The notes under the pieces: generated by a model | What the model was told of the DNA's origin: nothing | Databases searched by the model: none | Seen by the model: only the letters and a program-made list of their open reading frames with translations | Shown: in pieces, positions 1-9,460 of the stretch | How positions within the stretch are numbered: position 1 is the first letter of the stretch | How the letters are laid out: each line of letters begins with the position of its first letter | DNA from: Alphaproteobacteria bacterium MarineAlpha5_Bin12 | GTDB lineage: Bacteria; Pseudomonadota; Alphaproteobacteria; HIMB59; GCA-002718135 | Assembly: GCA_002937855.1 (NCBI GenBank) | Contig: PTKS01000002.1 | Coordinates: 158,456 to 222,455, forward strand | Length of the DNA stretch: 64,000 nucleotides | Direction of reading: 5' to 3' | Program-made: the position numbers and the translations under genes

Positions 1-2
1 TT

Positions 3-227
3 AAATTTATTGAAATTCCTAAAGATGAATATGAAATCAGCAAAACATTGATCGTAAATATACTTGCATTATCTCCAAAAAACTTAGTTTTAATGAATGG
101 CTATCCTAAAACAAATGAATTATTGTTGAATGAAAATTGTAATTTAAACTTATTTAATGGAAATGAATTATGTATTAAAGCCGAAGGTGGCCCAACTTGT
201 TTAACGCGCGCTATTTTAAGAGAATAA
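3..227 (+). CDS. Amidinotransferase / dimethylarginine dimethylaminohydrolase-like protein, C-terminal part
   Basis: This is the 3' end of a gene that begins before the window; an open frame of 74 codons ends in TAA. The last residues read KAEGGPTCLTRAILRE. A GG-x-x-CLT motif close to the C terminus is where guanidine-modifying enzymes (dimethylarginine dimethylaminohydrolase, arginine deiminase, amidinotransferase) carry the catalytic cysteine. These enzymes hydrolyse or transfer the guanidino group of arginine derivatives. Only the C-terminal strand is present, so which family member it is cannot be decided. The family-level call is inferred from the motif and its terminal position. Confidence 0.6.
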   Translation, partial: KFIEIPKDEYEISKTLIVNILALSPKNLVLMNGYPKTNELLLNENCNLNLFNGNELCIKAEGGPTCLTRAILRE

Positions 228-229
228 TA

Positions 230-305
230 TGGCTCCGCGGACTGGGCTCGAACCAGTGACATCCAGATTAACAGTCTAGCGCTCTACCAACTGAGCTACC
301 GCGGA
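230..305 (-). tRNA. tRNA-Asn (GTT)
   Basis: On the minus strand the sequence folds as a full cloverleaf. The acceptor arms are TCCGCGG and CCGCGGA, the D arm contains AGCTCAGTTGGTAGAGC, the anticodon loop holds GTT, and the T arm carries GGTTCGAGCC. The 3' CCA is encoded at 230-232. It lies 47 bases from tRNA-Cys on the same strand, so the two may be co-transcribed. Confidence 0.95.
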
Positions 306-352
306 ATTATAAAACTAAATAAAGAAAAATAAATTAAAAAACAAGCAATATT

Positions 353-426
353 TGGAGGCCCGAAGCGGAATCGAACCGCTGTACGAGGATTTGCAGTCCC
401 CTACATAACCACTCTGCCATCGGGCC
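353..426 (-). tRNA. tRNA-Cys (GCA)
   Basis: This is a minus-strand cloverleaf with acceptor arm GGCCCGA pairing TCGGGCC. The anticodon loop contains GCA within ACTGCAAAT, the T arm has GGTTCGATTCC, and the 3' TCCA is encoded. It sits directly upstream, in transcription order, of tRNA-Asn. Confidence 0.95.
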
Positions 427-563
427 AAAATCGAACTATTATTATTTAACCATAAAGAAGTCAATATTTTACAATTTTTAGCCAAGTAAATATGCCAAAA
501 AATTAATATTTAATTAATAAATAAATGATATAATAACTTAAAATCATTTAAATTATAAAATTT

Positions 564-1220
564 ATGAATTATTCAAATGCACGAAAGATTATGGTTGATA
601 CTCAAATTAGACCAAATAATATTAAAGACGATAATTTAATCTCTCTTTTTTCTTCTATTGAGAAAGAACTGTTTTTAGAATCTTCTCATAAAGAATTTGC
701 ATACTTTGATAGTGAAATTAATTTTGGAAACAATAAATCTTACCTTTCAAACTTGCATATTGCACAATTAATTCAATCTGCAAAAATATCAAAAAAAGAC
801 CATATTCTTCACATTGGCGCATTAACTGGATATGTAACAAATTTTTTATCAAAATTATCAAATAAAGTAACTGCTATTGAGAATGATCAAATTTTATTTG
901 AAATTTTAAATAAAAATATTAAAAATTTTTCTATGAATAATGTAACTATTTATAAAAGTGAATTAAATGATGGCTTTATTCAAAATTCCCCTTATGATTT
1001 AATATTTATTGATCATATTATTGATTTTATTCCTAATAGTATAAAAAAACAAATTAATAAATCGCAAGGAAGATTAGTGTCAATTGAAAGAATTAATGAT
1101 AACTTATCAAAAGGTTTTGAATTAACTATAAATAATGAAAATTATTATAAAGAATTTTTATTTGATTCTTTTAGTGAATCTAAATCTATATTTTTAAAAA
1201 AAAACAATTTTGTATTTTAA
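564..1220 (+). CDS. Divergent protein-L-isoaspartate O-methyltransferase family protein
   Basis: This 218-residue protein is a member of the PCMT-like SAM methyltransferase family. The opening NARKIMVDTQIRPNNI resembles the alphaproteobacterial PCMT paralogue that commonly precedes tolC. The SAM-binding motif I is degenerate: HIGALTGY at residues 83-90 instead of the usual E-x-G-x-G-x-G. The substrate-loop region that normally reads TISQPYIV is here YLSNLHIA. A second, canonical pcm lies at 24079-24711, so this copy may have another substrate or no repair activity. It is followed one base after its stop by tolC, so the two probably form one operon. Function is inferred from family and context. 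Confidence 0.7.
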   Translation: MNYSNARKIMVDTQIRPNNIKDDNLISLFSSIEKELFLESSHKEFAYFDSEINFGNNKSYLSNLHIAQLIQSAKISKKDHILHIGALTGYVTNFLSKLSNKVTAIENDQILFEILNKNIKNFSMNNVTIYKSELNDGFIQNSPYDLIFIDHIIDFIPNSIKKQINKSQGRLVSIERINDNLSKGFELTINNENYYKEFLFDSFSESKSIFLKKNNFVF

Positions 1221-1221
1221 A

Positions 1222-2508
1222 ATGAAAAAATATTTCACAACAATAATTTTTATATTTTTATTTAATTCTAATAATATTTATGCACTAGATATTGCAGAAA
1301 CAATAAAAAATACAGTTGAAAATAATCTTAAAGTTAAGATTGGTCTTGAAGAGATAAATGAATCAAAAGAATTAATTGCTAGAGCATACGGAAACTTTAA
1401 ACCTGATATAAATTTAACTTTAACAGAAAAACAATCTTCAACCGAAACAAAAACAGGTGGGTCAACTACCACTACTGATAAACTATCTGATACCTATTCT
1501 TTAACTGTTAAGCAAAATCTATACAACGGAGGAAGAAATAATTTAGAATTAAAAAAATCACTTCTATTATTTGACAAACAACTTGAAAATTTTAATTTCA
1601 CATTAAATGAACTTATTTTAAGTGCAATCAGAGGTTATCTAACTGTAAAGTTATATGAAAAATCTCTTGAAGTAACTGAAAAGAATTTTGAAGTCATAAA
1701 AAAAATTAATGATGATGCAAAAAAGAAATATGATTTAGGAGTTTCTACATTATCTGATTTAAAAAATGCTGAATCATCTTTTCAAGATGCTAATACAAAT
1801 TTAATGATTGCAAAAGGTGATTTAAAAATAGGTAAAGAAACATTTAAACAAATTGTCGGCCTGGATCCTATTGATCTTCAAGATTTAGTTAAATTTAATA
1901 ATAATAAAAATAAAGATGATATTTTCAATACTGCATTAATTAATAATCATGAAATTAATAGTTTAAAGTTTGATATTGAAATTTCTAAAATTGATTTGGA
2001 AATTTATAAAAAAGTTAAATTACCTTCATTGGATATTACTGGTGACTTATCTTATAATGATGATGTCTCTGCTAAAGGAACTGAATCAACATCTGGAAGT
2101 ATATCTGCACAATTGTCTATACCGATTTTCCAAAAGGGAATAGAAAATTCAGATATAAGAAAATTTCAATCAAAATTATTACAAAATGAATTTAAACTAA
2201 ATGATAAAATTAACGATATTGATTTACAAGCTTCTATATTGTCAAATAATTATCAAATTTATCAATCACAATTAATCGCATCAAATTCAAAAATTGAATC
2301 TAATTCAATTACTTTAAATGTAATAAAACAAGAATACGAATCAGGTATAAAAACGTTTACGGATTTAATTAATCAGGAAGAATTACTTTTACAATCATAT
2401 TTATCAAGTTTTGATATTAATAATAATCTTTTGATAACATATTTTGAAATTTTAGCTTTAGAAGGGCAATTGATTAATGAATTTAGTGAGTTTTTACCAA
2501 ATATATAA
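1222..2508 (+). CDS. tolC: TolC-family outer-membrane efflux channel
   Basis: The protein is 428 residues from the ATG that follows the upstream stop; an in-frame TTG four codons earlier is less likely because it would extend past the signal peptide. Residues 1-22 form a signal peptide ending in a small-residue site before LDIAETI. The rest is a duplicated TolC repeat with long helices rich in K/N/E and strand segments such as SLTVKQNLYNGGRNN and ISAQLSIPIFQKGIEN, the mark of type I secretion and efflux outer-membrane channels. It would form a trimeric beta-barrel and periplasmic tunnel working with RND or ABC efflux pumps. The gene sits between the PCMT paralogue and the PopZ-like gene. Confidence 0.9.
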   Translation: MKKYFTTIIFIFLFNSNNIYALDIAETIKNTVENNLKVKIGLEEINESKELIARAYGNFKPDINLTLTEKQSSTETKTGGSTTTTDKLSDTYSLTVKQNLYNGGRNNLELKKSLLLFDKQLENFNFTLNELILSAIRGYLTVKLYEKSLEVTEKNFEVIKKINDDAKKKYDLGVSTLSDLKNAESSFQDANTNLMIAKGDLKIGKETFKQIVGLDPIDLQDLVKFNNNKNKDDIFNTALINNHEINSLKFDIEISKIDLEIYKKVKLPSLDITGDLSYNDDVSAKGTESTSGSISAQLSIPIFQKGIENSDIRKFQSKLLQNEFKLNDKINDIDLQASILSNNYQIYQSQLIASNSKIESNSITLNVIKQEYESGIKTFTDLINQEELLLQSYLSSFDINNNLLITYFEILALEGQLINEFSEFLPNI

Positions 2509-2519
2509 TTTTTTATAAT

Positions 2520-2816
2520 ATGAATAAAGATAATGATAAAAAAATTACTGAAACTTTGGATGTTATAAAAAAAGCTTTAAATGACAATGATAACTCAAAA
2601 AATGATAATGATGTATTAATACTTGATAAACTTGTTAATCAAGATGGAACAATAGTAACATTAAAAAATGATAAAAATAATTTAAGTGAAAATGAAATTG
2701 ATAGAATTATAGATGAAAAAATTGAAAAAACTTTAGATGATACTTTAAATAATTGGTTAAATAAAAAAATGCCATCAATTTTAAAAAAACATATAAAAAA
2801 TAAAAATGAAAATTGA
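2520..2816 (+). CDS. popZ: Short PopZ-like protein (DUF2497)
   Basis: This 98-residue, highly charged protein combines a short N-terminal helix (ITETLDVIKKAL, residues 10-21), an acidic and asparagine-rich linker, and a C-terminal helical region with LNNWLNKKMPSILKKHIK. The W-L-x-x-x-x-P core followed by basic helix residues is the DUF2497/PopZ multimerisation signature. PopZ organises the cell pole and binds ParB and cell-cycle regulators in Caulobacter. The gene is immediately upstream of valS and overlaps it by 11 bases, the usual alphaproteobacterial position. It is much shorter than Caulobacter PopZ because the proline-rich spacer is absent. Homology is inferred from motif and synteny, and polar function is uncertain. 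Confidence 0.75.
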   Translation: MNKDNDKKITETLDVIKKALNDNDNSKNDNDVLILDKLVNQDGTIVTLKNDKNNLSENEIDRIIDEKIEKTLDDTLNNWLNKKMPSILKKHIKNKNEN

Positions 2817-5439
2817 AAAAAATTTTGATTTTTTAAAATTTGAAAGTAAAATTTACAAAAGTTGGGAAAATAAAAACTATTTTAAACCCAAAAAATCTAA
2901 AGATCCATATTGTATTATGATGCCTCCTCCTAATGTTACAGGAAGTTTGCATATGGGTCATGCATTAACTTTTACTATCCAAGATATCTTAATTAGATAC
3001 AATAGGATGAAAGGAAAAGAAGTTTTGTGGCAAGCAGGAACTGATCATGCCGGAATTGCTACACAAATGGTTGTTGAAAATCAATTATTAAAAAAAAATA
3101 TCAAAAGAAAAGATATAGGTAGAGAAAATTTTATTAAAGAAGTTTGGAAATGGAAAAAAAAGTCTGGCAATACAATCAATAATCAACTTAAAAGATTGGG
3201 ATCTTCAGCAGACTGGTCTAGGGAAAGATTTACTATGGATAATGTCTTATCTCAAGCTGTTAAGAAAGCATTTATAGATCTATATAATGCAAAATTAATC
3301 TATAAAGATAAAAGGTTAGTAAATTGGGATCCTAAATTGTTAACTGCTATTTCAGATTTAGAAGTTAATCAGATAGAACAAGAGGGTTCTCTATGGCATA
3401 TAAAATATCCAATTGATGACAAAAATTTCTTAATTATTGCTACTACAAGACCTGAAACTATGCTTGGAGATACAGCTGTAGCTGTAAATCCCAATGATAA
3501 AAGGTATAAAAAATTAATCGGTAAATCTTGTAAATTACCTTTTACAGATAGAAAAATTCCAATTATTGCAGATAATTATGCTGATCCTGAAAAAGGATCA
3601 GGTGCAGTGAAAATTACACCCGCACATGATTTTAATGATTTTGAAATCGGAAAAAAACATAATTTAAAATTTATCAACATTTTTACTGAAGAGGCGAAAA
3701 TTAACTCGTCGTGTCCAAAAGAATTTGTAGGTATGGATAGATATGATGCTAGAAAAAAAATTTTAGAATTATTAGAAAAAATGAATTTATTATTTAAAGA
3801 AGAAAAGCAATTAATGGTAGTTCCTTACGGAGACAGATCTGGTGTTGTAATTGAACCTTGGCTAACAAATCAATGGTTTTGTGATGCAAAGTTTCTTTCA
3901 AAAGATCCAATAAAAGCAGTAAATTTAGGTAAAACTAAATTTGTACCCGAACAATGGAAAAAAACCTTTTTTAATTGGATGCGAAATATTCAGCCCTGGT
4001 GTATTTCAAGACAGTTATGGTGGGGTCACCAAATACCTGCATGGTATGGACCAGATAACAAAATATTTGTAGCAAATAATTTAAATGAAGCAAATAAAAT
4101 GGCCAAAAAATGTTATAAAAAACAAGTAAAAATTAAACAAGATGATGATGTTTTAGATACTTGGTTTTCTTCAGCTTTGTGGACTTTTTCTACCTTAGAT
4201 TGGCCAAAAAAAACATATGAATTAAATAAATTTTATCCAGGTAATGTTTTGGTAACTGGTTTTGATATTATTTTTTTTTGGGTCGCAAGAATGATGATGA
4301 TGGGATCCTATTTTATGAAAAAAACTCCATTTAAAGATGTTTACATTCACCCATTAATTAGAGACGAAAAAGGTCAAAAAATGTCTAAATCAAAAGGAAA
4401 TATTATTGATCCTTTGGAATTGTTAGATAAATACGGCGCTGATACTTTAAGATTTACTTTAACAGCACTTCTAAATCCTGGTAGAGATGTAAAATTATCT
4501 GAAGCTAGAGTTAAAGGTTATAGATCTTTTATAAATAAAATTTGGAACGCATCTAATTATTTATTAATAAACAAATGTTATTATAATAAAAATTTTAAAT
4601 TTAATAAAATAAAATCTCCTCTTAATCAATGGTTAATAAATGAATTATTTGAAACTAAAACTACAATTGATGAATATATGAAAAAATATTTATTTCATGA
4701 AGTTGCCAATGAATTATATCAATTTATTTGGCATCAATATTGTGACTGGTATGTTGAATTAACTAAATCTACTTTCAATAATAAAAATGAATATTTTGAA
4801 GAAACAAAAGAAACTGCGATGTGGACATTTGTTGAAATATTAAAAATAATTCATCCAATTATGCCCTTTGTTTCAGAACATTTATGGTCTAAAATTTTTG
4901 AAAATAGAAATATGTTAATTAATGAAAATTTAAAGAATTACAAAAAAGTTTCTAAATTTAATGATTCTCAAATTAATATTCATCATCTAATAATGATAAT
5001 AACAAAAATAAGAAATTTAAGATCTGAATTAAATATTCCATATAAAAAATTGATTAGTATTGATATATCTAATAAAAATAAAAAAACCCTTAAATTTTTA
5101 AAATTATATATTAGTGAATTTGAGCATTTATTAAAAACAGATAAAATTAATTTTTATATATCAAATAAAATTGTACCTAATTCTGCATATTTAATAATAG
5201 AAAACACAACAATATGTGTTTATCTAAAAGATATTATAGATACTAATGAGGAGAGTAAAAAAATACTAAAAAAGAAAGAAAAACTAATTACTGAACACAG
5301 AGAAATCAAATCAAAACTTAATAATTCAAATTTTATTCAAAAAGCACCTGAAAATATCATTGAACAATTTAAAAATCAGGAAAAATCAATAAAATCTTCT
5401 ATTGAAAAACTTGATCAAATAATTGATAGTATAAAATAA
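2806..5439 (+). CDS. valS: Valyl-tRNA synthetase
   Basis: This 877-residue class I aminoacyl-tRNA synthetase charges tRNA-Val. The HIGH-type motif is HMGH at residues 49-52, preceded by PPPNVTGSL. The editing (CP1) domain is present, with [14 protein letters not shown] and a [14 protein letters not shown] segment. KMSKS lies at about 525-529, followed by the anticodon-binding domain and a C-terminal coiled coil (about residues 820-877) typical of bacterial ValS. Length is close to the family norm. The start overlaps the end of the PopZ-like gene by 11 bases, and ilvD starts one base after the stop. Confidence 0.98.
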   Translation: MKIEKNFDFLKFESKIYKSWENKNYFKPKKSKDPYCIMMPPPNVTGSLHMGHALTFTIQDILIRYNRMKGKEVLWQAGTDHAGIATQMVVENQLLKKNIKRKDIGRENFIKEVWKWKKKSGNTINNQLKRLGSSADWSRERFTMDNVLSQAVKKAFIDLYNAKLIYKDKRLVNWDPKLLTAISDLEVNQIEQEGSLWHIKYPIDDKNFLIIATTRPETMLGDTAVAVNPNDKRYKKLIGKSCKLPFTDRKIPIIADNYADPEKGSGAVKITPAHDFNDFEIGKKHNLKFINIFTEEAKINSSCPKEFVGMDRYDARKKILELLEKMNLLFKEEKQLMVVPYGDRSGVVIEPWLTNQWFCDAKFLSKDPIKAVNLGKTKFVPEQWKKTFFNWMRNIQPWCISRQLWWGHQIPAWYGPDNKIFVANNLNEANKMAKKCYKKQVKIKQDDDVLDTWFSSALWTFSTLDWPKKTYELNKFYPGNVLVTGFDIIFFWVARMMMMGSYFMKKTPFKDVYIHPLIRDEKGQKMSKSKGNIIDPLELLDKYGADTLRFTLTALLNPGRDVKLSEARVKGYRSFINKIWNASNYLLINKCYYNKNFKFNKIKSPLNQWLINELFETKTTIDEYMKKYLFHEVANELYQFIWHQYCDWYVELTKSTFNNKNEYFEETKETAMWTFVEILKIIHPIMPFVSEHLWSKIFENRNMLINENLKNYKKVSKFNDSQINIHHLIMIITKIRNLRSELNIPYKKLISIDISNKNKKTLKFLKLYISEFEHLLKTDKINFYISNKIVPNSAYLIIENTTICVYLKDIIDTNEESKKILKKKEKLITEHREIKSKLNNSNFIQKAPENIIEQFKNQEKSIKSSIEKLDQIIDSIK

Positions 5440-5440
5440 A

Positions 5441-7168
5441 ATGACTGATAAGGGATCAAATATAAAATCTAAATTACCTAGTAGGCATGTAAGTGTTGGA
5501 CCCAAAAGTGCTCCTCATAGAGCTATGTATTATGCAATGGGATTAACTGAAGAACAAATATATCAACCATTCATTGGTGTTGCTACTACTTGGAATGAAT
5601 CAGCACCTTGCAACATCACTTTAGGTAGACAAGCTCAAGCTGTAAAAAAAGGTGTTAAAGAAAAAAATGGTACACCTCGTGAATTTACCACGATAACTGT
5701 CACAGATGGAATAGCAATGGGTCATGAAGCTATGAAAGCATCATTAGTAAGTAGAGAAGTTATTGCTGATAGTATTGAATTATCAGTTAGAGGCCATTGT
5801 TATGATGGAATTGTAGGGCTAGCTGGATGTGATAAATCCTTGCCAGGTTTGATGATGGCAATGGTAAGATTAAATATACCTTCAGTGTTTATTTATGGCG
5901 GAACTATTTTACCTGGTCGTCATAAAGGAAAAGATTTGACAATAATAGATGTTTTTGAAGCAGTAGGGAAACATGCAAAAGGAACTATTGACGACAAAGA
6001 ATTAAAAACAATTGAAAAAGTAGCATGTCCAACAGCTGGTTCATGCGGAGGTCAATTTACTGCTAATACTATGGCATGCATTTCTGAAGCAATTGGTTTA
6101 GCATTAACAAATTCAGCTATGACTCCAGCAACATATGAAGAAAGGGATAATTATGGTATTGAAAGTGGCAAAGCAGTAATGAGTTTAATAGAAAAAAATA
6201 TTCGACCTAGAGATATAGTGACTTTAGAATCACTGCGTAACGCAGCTGTAGTAGTAGCTGCAACTGGAGGTTCTACAAATGCGGCTCTTCATTTACCAGC
6301 TATTGCAAATGAAGCAGGTATAAAATTTACACTTAGAGATGTTGTAGAAATATACAAATCAACTCCTTACATTGGTGATATGTCTCCTGGAGGAAAGTAT
6401 GTTGCTAAAGATTTATATGAAGTAGGAGGCGTGCCAATTGTTATTAAATCTCTTCTTGATGGAGGTTATATAAATGGTGATTGCATGACTGTTACTGGTA
6501 AAACTATATCCGAAAATCATAGAAATACTATTTTCCCAACTAATCAAGATGTAGTTTATTCTTGTGATAACCCTATAAGTAGTCACAGTTCAGTAGTAGG
6601 TCTATGGGGTAATTTAGCAGAAAATGGTTCAATTTCAAAAATAGCGGGATTAAAAAATTTAAATTTCAAAGGTAAAGCAAAGTGTTTTGATTGTGAAGAA
6701 GACGCATTAACGGCAGTTTTAAAAAATGAAATTAAAGCTGGTGATGCGGTTATTATCAGATACGAAGGACCTATTGGTGGACCAGGAATGAGAGAAATGT
6801 TGTCTACTACAGGAGCCATTTATGGTCAAGGACTTGGTGAAACAGTTGCATTAATTACAGATGGACGCTTTTCAGGAGGAACCAGAGGCTTTTGTATTGG
6901 TCATGTTGGTCCTGAGGCTGCTGTAGGTGGAATGATTGGCTTGTTAAAAGATGGAGATGAAATAATTATAGATGCTATTAAAGGTGAAATTAATGTTAAT
7001 TTGCCTGAAGACGAAATTTTAAAACGTAAAAATGAATGGAAGCCAAGAAAAACTAATCATAATTCAGGAACAATTTGGAAATATGCACAAACTGTTGGGC
7101 CAGCTCATGAAGGTGCAGTTACACAACCAGGTGCTAAAAAAGAGACACATACGTATGCTGATATTTAA
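5441..7168 (+). CDS. ilvD: Dihydroxy-acid dehydratase
   Basis: This 575-residue enzyme dehydrates 2,3-dihydroxy-isovalerate and 2,3-dihydroxy-3-methylvalerate in valine and isoleucine synthesis. Visible signatures are GCDKSLPG with C130, [11 protein letters not shown] with C196 and C202 (iron-sulfur ligand region), and GRFSGGTRG near the C terminus. It abuts valS, so valine synthesis and valine charging are neighbours. Its TAA stop lies inside a TTAA palindrome that also encodes the stop of convergent xthA. No other ilv or leu genes are in the window. Confidence 0.97.
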   Translation: MTDKGSNIKSKLPSRHVSVGPKSAPHRAMYYAMGLTEEQIYQPFIGVATTWNESAPCNITLGRQAQAVKKGVKEKNGTPREFTTITVTDGIAMGHEAMKASLVSREVIADSIELSVRGHCYDGIVGLAGCDKSLPGLMMAMVRLNIPSVFIYGGTILPGRHKGKDLTIIDVFEAVGKHAKGTIDDKELKTIEKVACPTAGSCGGQFTANTMACISEAIGLALTNSAMTPATYEERDNYGIESGKAVMSLIEKNIRPRDIVTLESLRNAAVVVAATGGSTNAALHLPAIANEAGIKFTLRDVVEIYKSTPYIGDMSPGGKYVAKDLYEVGGVPIVIKSLLDGGYINGDCMTVTGKTISENHRNTIFPTNQDVVYSCDNPISSHSSVVGLWGNLAENGSISKIAGLKNLNFKGKAKCFDCEEDALTAVLKNEIKAGDAVIIRYEGPIGGPGMREMLSTTGAIYGQGLGETVALITDGRFSGGTRGFCIGHVGPEAAVGGMIGLLKDGDEIIIDAIKGEINVNLPEDEILKRKNEWKPRKTNHNSGTIWKYAQTVGPAHEGAVTQPGAKKETHTYADI

Positions 7169-7947
7169 TTTTCAACCTCAATGATTACTGGTGTATGATC
7201 AGAAGCTTTTTCATAACCTCTTATTTCTTTTAAAATTTTTACATTTTTAATTAAGTCTGTTATTTCCGGTGTTGTTAGAAAATGATCAATTCTTAATCCA
7301 TTATTTTTTGGCCAGCTACCTCCTCTATAACCCCAGTAAGTCCAATTCGCATTACCTTTCATAAAATTTTTTATAACATCAGTAAATCCTTGATTTATAA
7401 GAGTTCTATATAATTTTCTAGTTTCAGGATGAGCACAAGCATCATCTAAAAAATATTTTGGCTCATATACATCATCATCTGTTGGAATTACATTAAAGTC
7501 TCCTCCAATAATTATTGGGTTTTTATTAATAATTGACTTAATATATTTATTAAAATTTTTCATCCAATTTAATTTATAAACAAATTTTTCAGAATCTATT
7601 GGATTACCATTTGGTAAATAAATACAAATTAATTTAATCTTTTTTTTTATTTTTTTTAAAAATATTTCAGTTTCAATAAATCTTGAATTGTGATCTTTAA
7701 ATTTTGGAATATTTTTATTTGTAATTATTAATTTCTTTTTACTAATAATAGCAACACCATTCCAAGCTTTTTGACCATTTACGTAAGATTTATAACCAAT
7801 TTCATCGATTTTATCACTTGGAAAGTTTTCATTTATACATTTCAGCTCTTGTAATAATAATATGTCAACACTTGTTTTTTTTAAAAAATTAATAATGTGA
7901 TCTATTCTCGCATTTACTGAATTTACGTTCCACGTCGATATTTTCAT
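7165..7947 (-). CDS. xthA: Exodeoxyribonuclease III (AP endonuclease)
   Basis: This 260-residue protein of the EEP nuclease fold would repair abasic sites and remove 3' blocking groups. Catalytic motifs are visible in order: STWNVNS at the N terminus, LQELK (metal-binding Glu), GGDFNVIP (Asp and Asn), LRIDHFL, and SDHTPV (catalytic Asp and His). Length is normal for ExoIII. It is transcribed after erpA with a 3-base gap. Its stop shares the palindromic TTAA with ilvD, leaving no space for a terminator. Confidence 0.96.
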   Translation of the reverse strand: MKISTWNVNSVNARIDHIINFLKKTSVDILLLQELKCINENFPSDKIDEIGYKSYVNGQKAWNGVAIISKKKLIITNKNIPKFKDHNSRFIETEIFLKKIKKKIKLICIYLPNGNPIDSEKFVYKLNWMKNFNKYIKSIINKNPIIIGGDFNVIPTDDDVYEPKYFLDDACAHPETRKLYRTLINQGFTDVIKNFMKGNANWTYWGYRGGSWPKNNGLRIDHFLTTPEITDLIKNVKILKEIRGYEKASDHTPVIIEVEN

Positions 7948-7950
7948 TTT

Positions 7951-8283
7951 TTAAATTGAAAATGATGTTCCACAACCACATGATGAGGTAGCTTGAGGGT
8001 TGTTTATTTTAAATGATGAGCCGATAAGCTCATCAACATAATCAATTGTCGATCCTTTGAGTAGATTAAAAGAGATATCATCAATTAGTATTTTTATTTT
8101 ATTTTTTTCTATTATTAAATCATGATCTTCTTGATGGTCAGTAAATGTGAAATTATATTGAAATCCAGCACATCCACCACCATTTACTCTAATTCTAAAA
8201 AATGTATCAGATTTATTCTCATTAAGAATTAAATTTTGTATTTGTTTTGTTGCACTTTCTGTAATATTTATATCTTTATTCAT
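7951..8283 (-). CDS. erpA: Iron-sulfur cluster insertion protein, ErpA/IscA family
   Basis: This 110-residue A-type carrier delivers iron-sulfur clusters to apo-proteins. The three conserved cysteines are visible: one in GGGCAGFQY and two in the C-terminal SCGCGTSF. Length and C-terminal motif match ErpA/IscA. It leads a two-gene minus-strand unit with xthA and is divergent from dgt with 49 bases between. erpA rather than iscA is chosen from the dgt-side arrangement known in alphaproteobacteria; no isc or suf genes are nearby to help. Confidence 0.88.
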   Translation of the reverse strand: MNKDINITESATKQIQNLILNENKSDTFFRIRVNGGGCAGFQYNFTFTDHQEDHDLIIEKNKIKILIDDISFNLLKGSTIDYVDELIGSSFKINNPQATSSCGCGTSFSI

Positions 8284-8332
8284 GTTATGTTTATGTTAAG
8301 TATTTATATATATTATATTATTATTAATTTAT

Positions 8333-9460
8333 ATGTTAAAATTTCTCTCATCAAAACCTGAATTTTCAAAAGGTAGATTATATAAAGAAATCAACGATCA
8401 ACCTTATAGGTCACATTTTCAGAGAGATAGAGATAGAATAATTCATAGTACAGCTTTCAGAAAATTAAAACAAAAAACTCAAGTTTTTTTAGAAAATGAA
8501 AGTGATTATTATAGAACTAGATTAACTCATACACTTGAAGTTTCACAAATTGCCAGAGCAATTTCTAGAAATCTTGATTTAAATGAAGATTTATGTGAGT
8601 GTATAGCTCTAGCGCATGATTTAGGCCATCCTCCATTTGGCCATACAGGTGAAAATATATTAAATTATAAAATGCAAAATTTTAATGGTTTTAATCATAA
8701 TGAACAAACTTTAAGAATAATCACATTTTTAGAAAAAAAATATTATGATTTTAATGGTTTAAATTTAACTTGGGAAAGTCTTGAAGGAATTATTAAGCAT
8801 AATGGAAAAATTATTGACAAAGTCCCATTTGAAATAAATTTATATGATAAAATTCATAATTTAGATATCTATAAAAATCCATCATTAGAGGCTCAAATCG
8901 CTTCAATCGCTGATGATATTGCCTACAATAATCATGATATAGATGATGCAATTAGAGCAGATTTAATCACAATAGAAGAGATCTCAGAAATTAACTATTT
9001 TAATGAAATTATAAAGCAAATCAAAAATAGATATAGTCAAATTGAAAAATCAATCCTAATAAATGAAGTTATAAGATTTAGTATTAAATTAATGGTTGAA
9101 AGTATTGTTGAAAAAACTACTGAAAATATTAATATAAATAATATAAAAAAGATCAAAGATGTTAATAATTATCCATCTTTTCTTGTTACAATGGATGATC
9201 AAATGAATATAAATTCAAAACAAATAAAAGATTTTTTGTTTTTAAAAGTCTACAAAAATGTCAAAATTGAAGAAAAAAGGAAAAAAAATGAAATAATAAT
9301 TGAAAAATTATTTAATCACTACCAACAAAACTTTAATTTACTACCCAATGATTGGATTAAAAAATCAGATACTATGAACAAAGAAAGGATAATTTGTGAT
9401 TATATCGCAGGAATGACAGATAGATACGCAGATTTACAATATCATTTAATTTATGACTAA
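8333..9460 (+). CDS. dgt: Deoxyguanosinetriphosphate triphosphohydrolase-like protein
   Basis: This 375-residue HD-domain protein belongs to the dNTP triphosphohydrolase family, which cuts dNTPs to nucleoside and triphosphate. The metal-binding residues are in RLTHTLEVSQIARAISR and ALAHDLGHPPFGHTGE, with a later DDIAYNNHDIDDAI segment. The N terminus (YRSHFQRDRDRIIHSTAFRKLK) is the usual entry to the fold. Its end overlaps argS by 8 bases, so the two are co-transcribed. The substrate range of this type II branch is broader than dGTP, so the name follows the family. Confidence 0.92.
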   Translation: MLKFLSSKPEFSKGRLYKEINDQPYRSHFQRDRDRIIHSTAFRKLKQKTQVFLENESDYYRTRLTHTLEVSQIARAISRNLDLNEDLCECIALAHDLGHPPFGHTGENILNYKMQNFNGFNHNEQTLRIITFLEKKYYDFNGLNLTWESLEGIIKHNGKIIDKVPFEINLYDKIHNLDIYKNPSLEAQIASIADDIAYNNHDIDDAIRADLITIEEISEINYFNEIIKQIKNRYSQIEKSILINEVIRFSIKLMVESIVEKTTENININNIKKIKDVNNYPSFLVTMDDQMNINSKQIKDFLFLKVYKNVKIEEKRKKNEIIIEKLFNHYQQNFNLLPNDWIKKSDTMNKERIICDYIAGMTDRYADLQYHLIYD

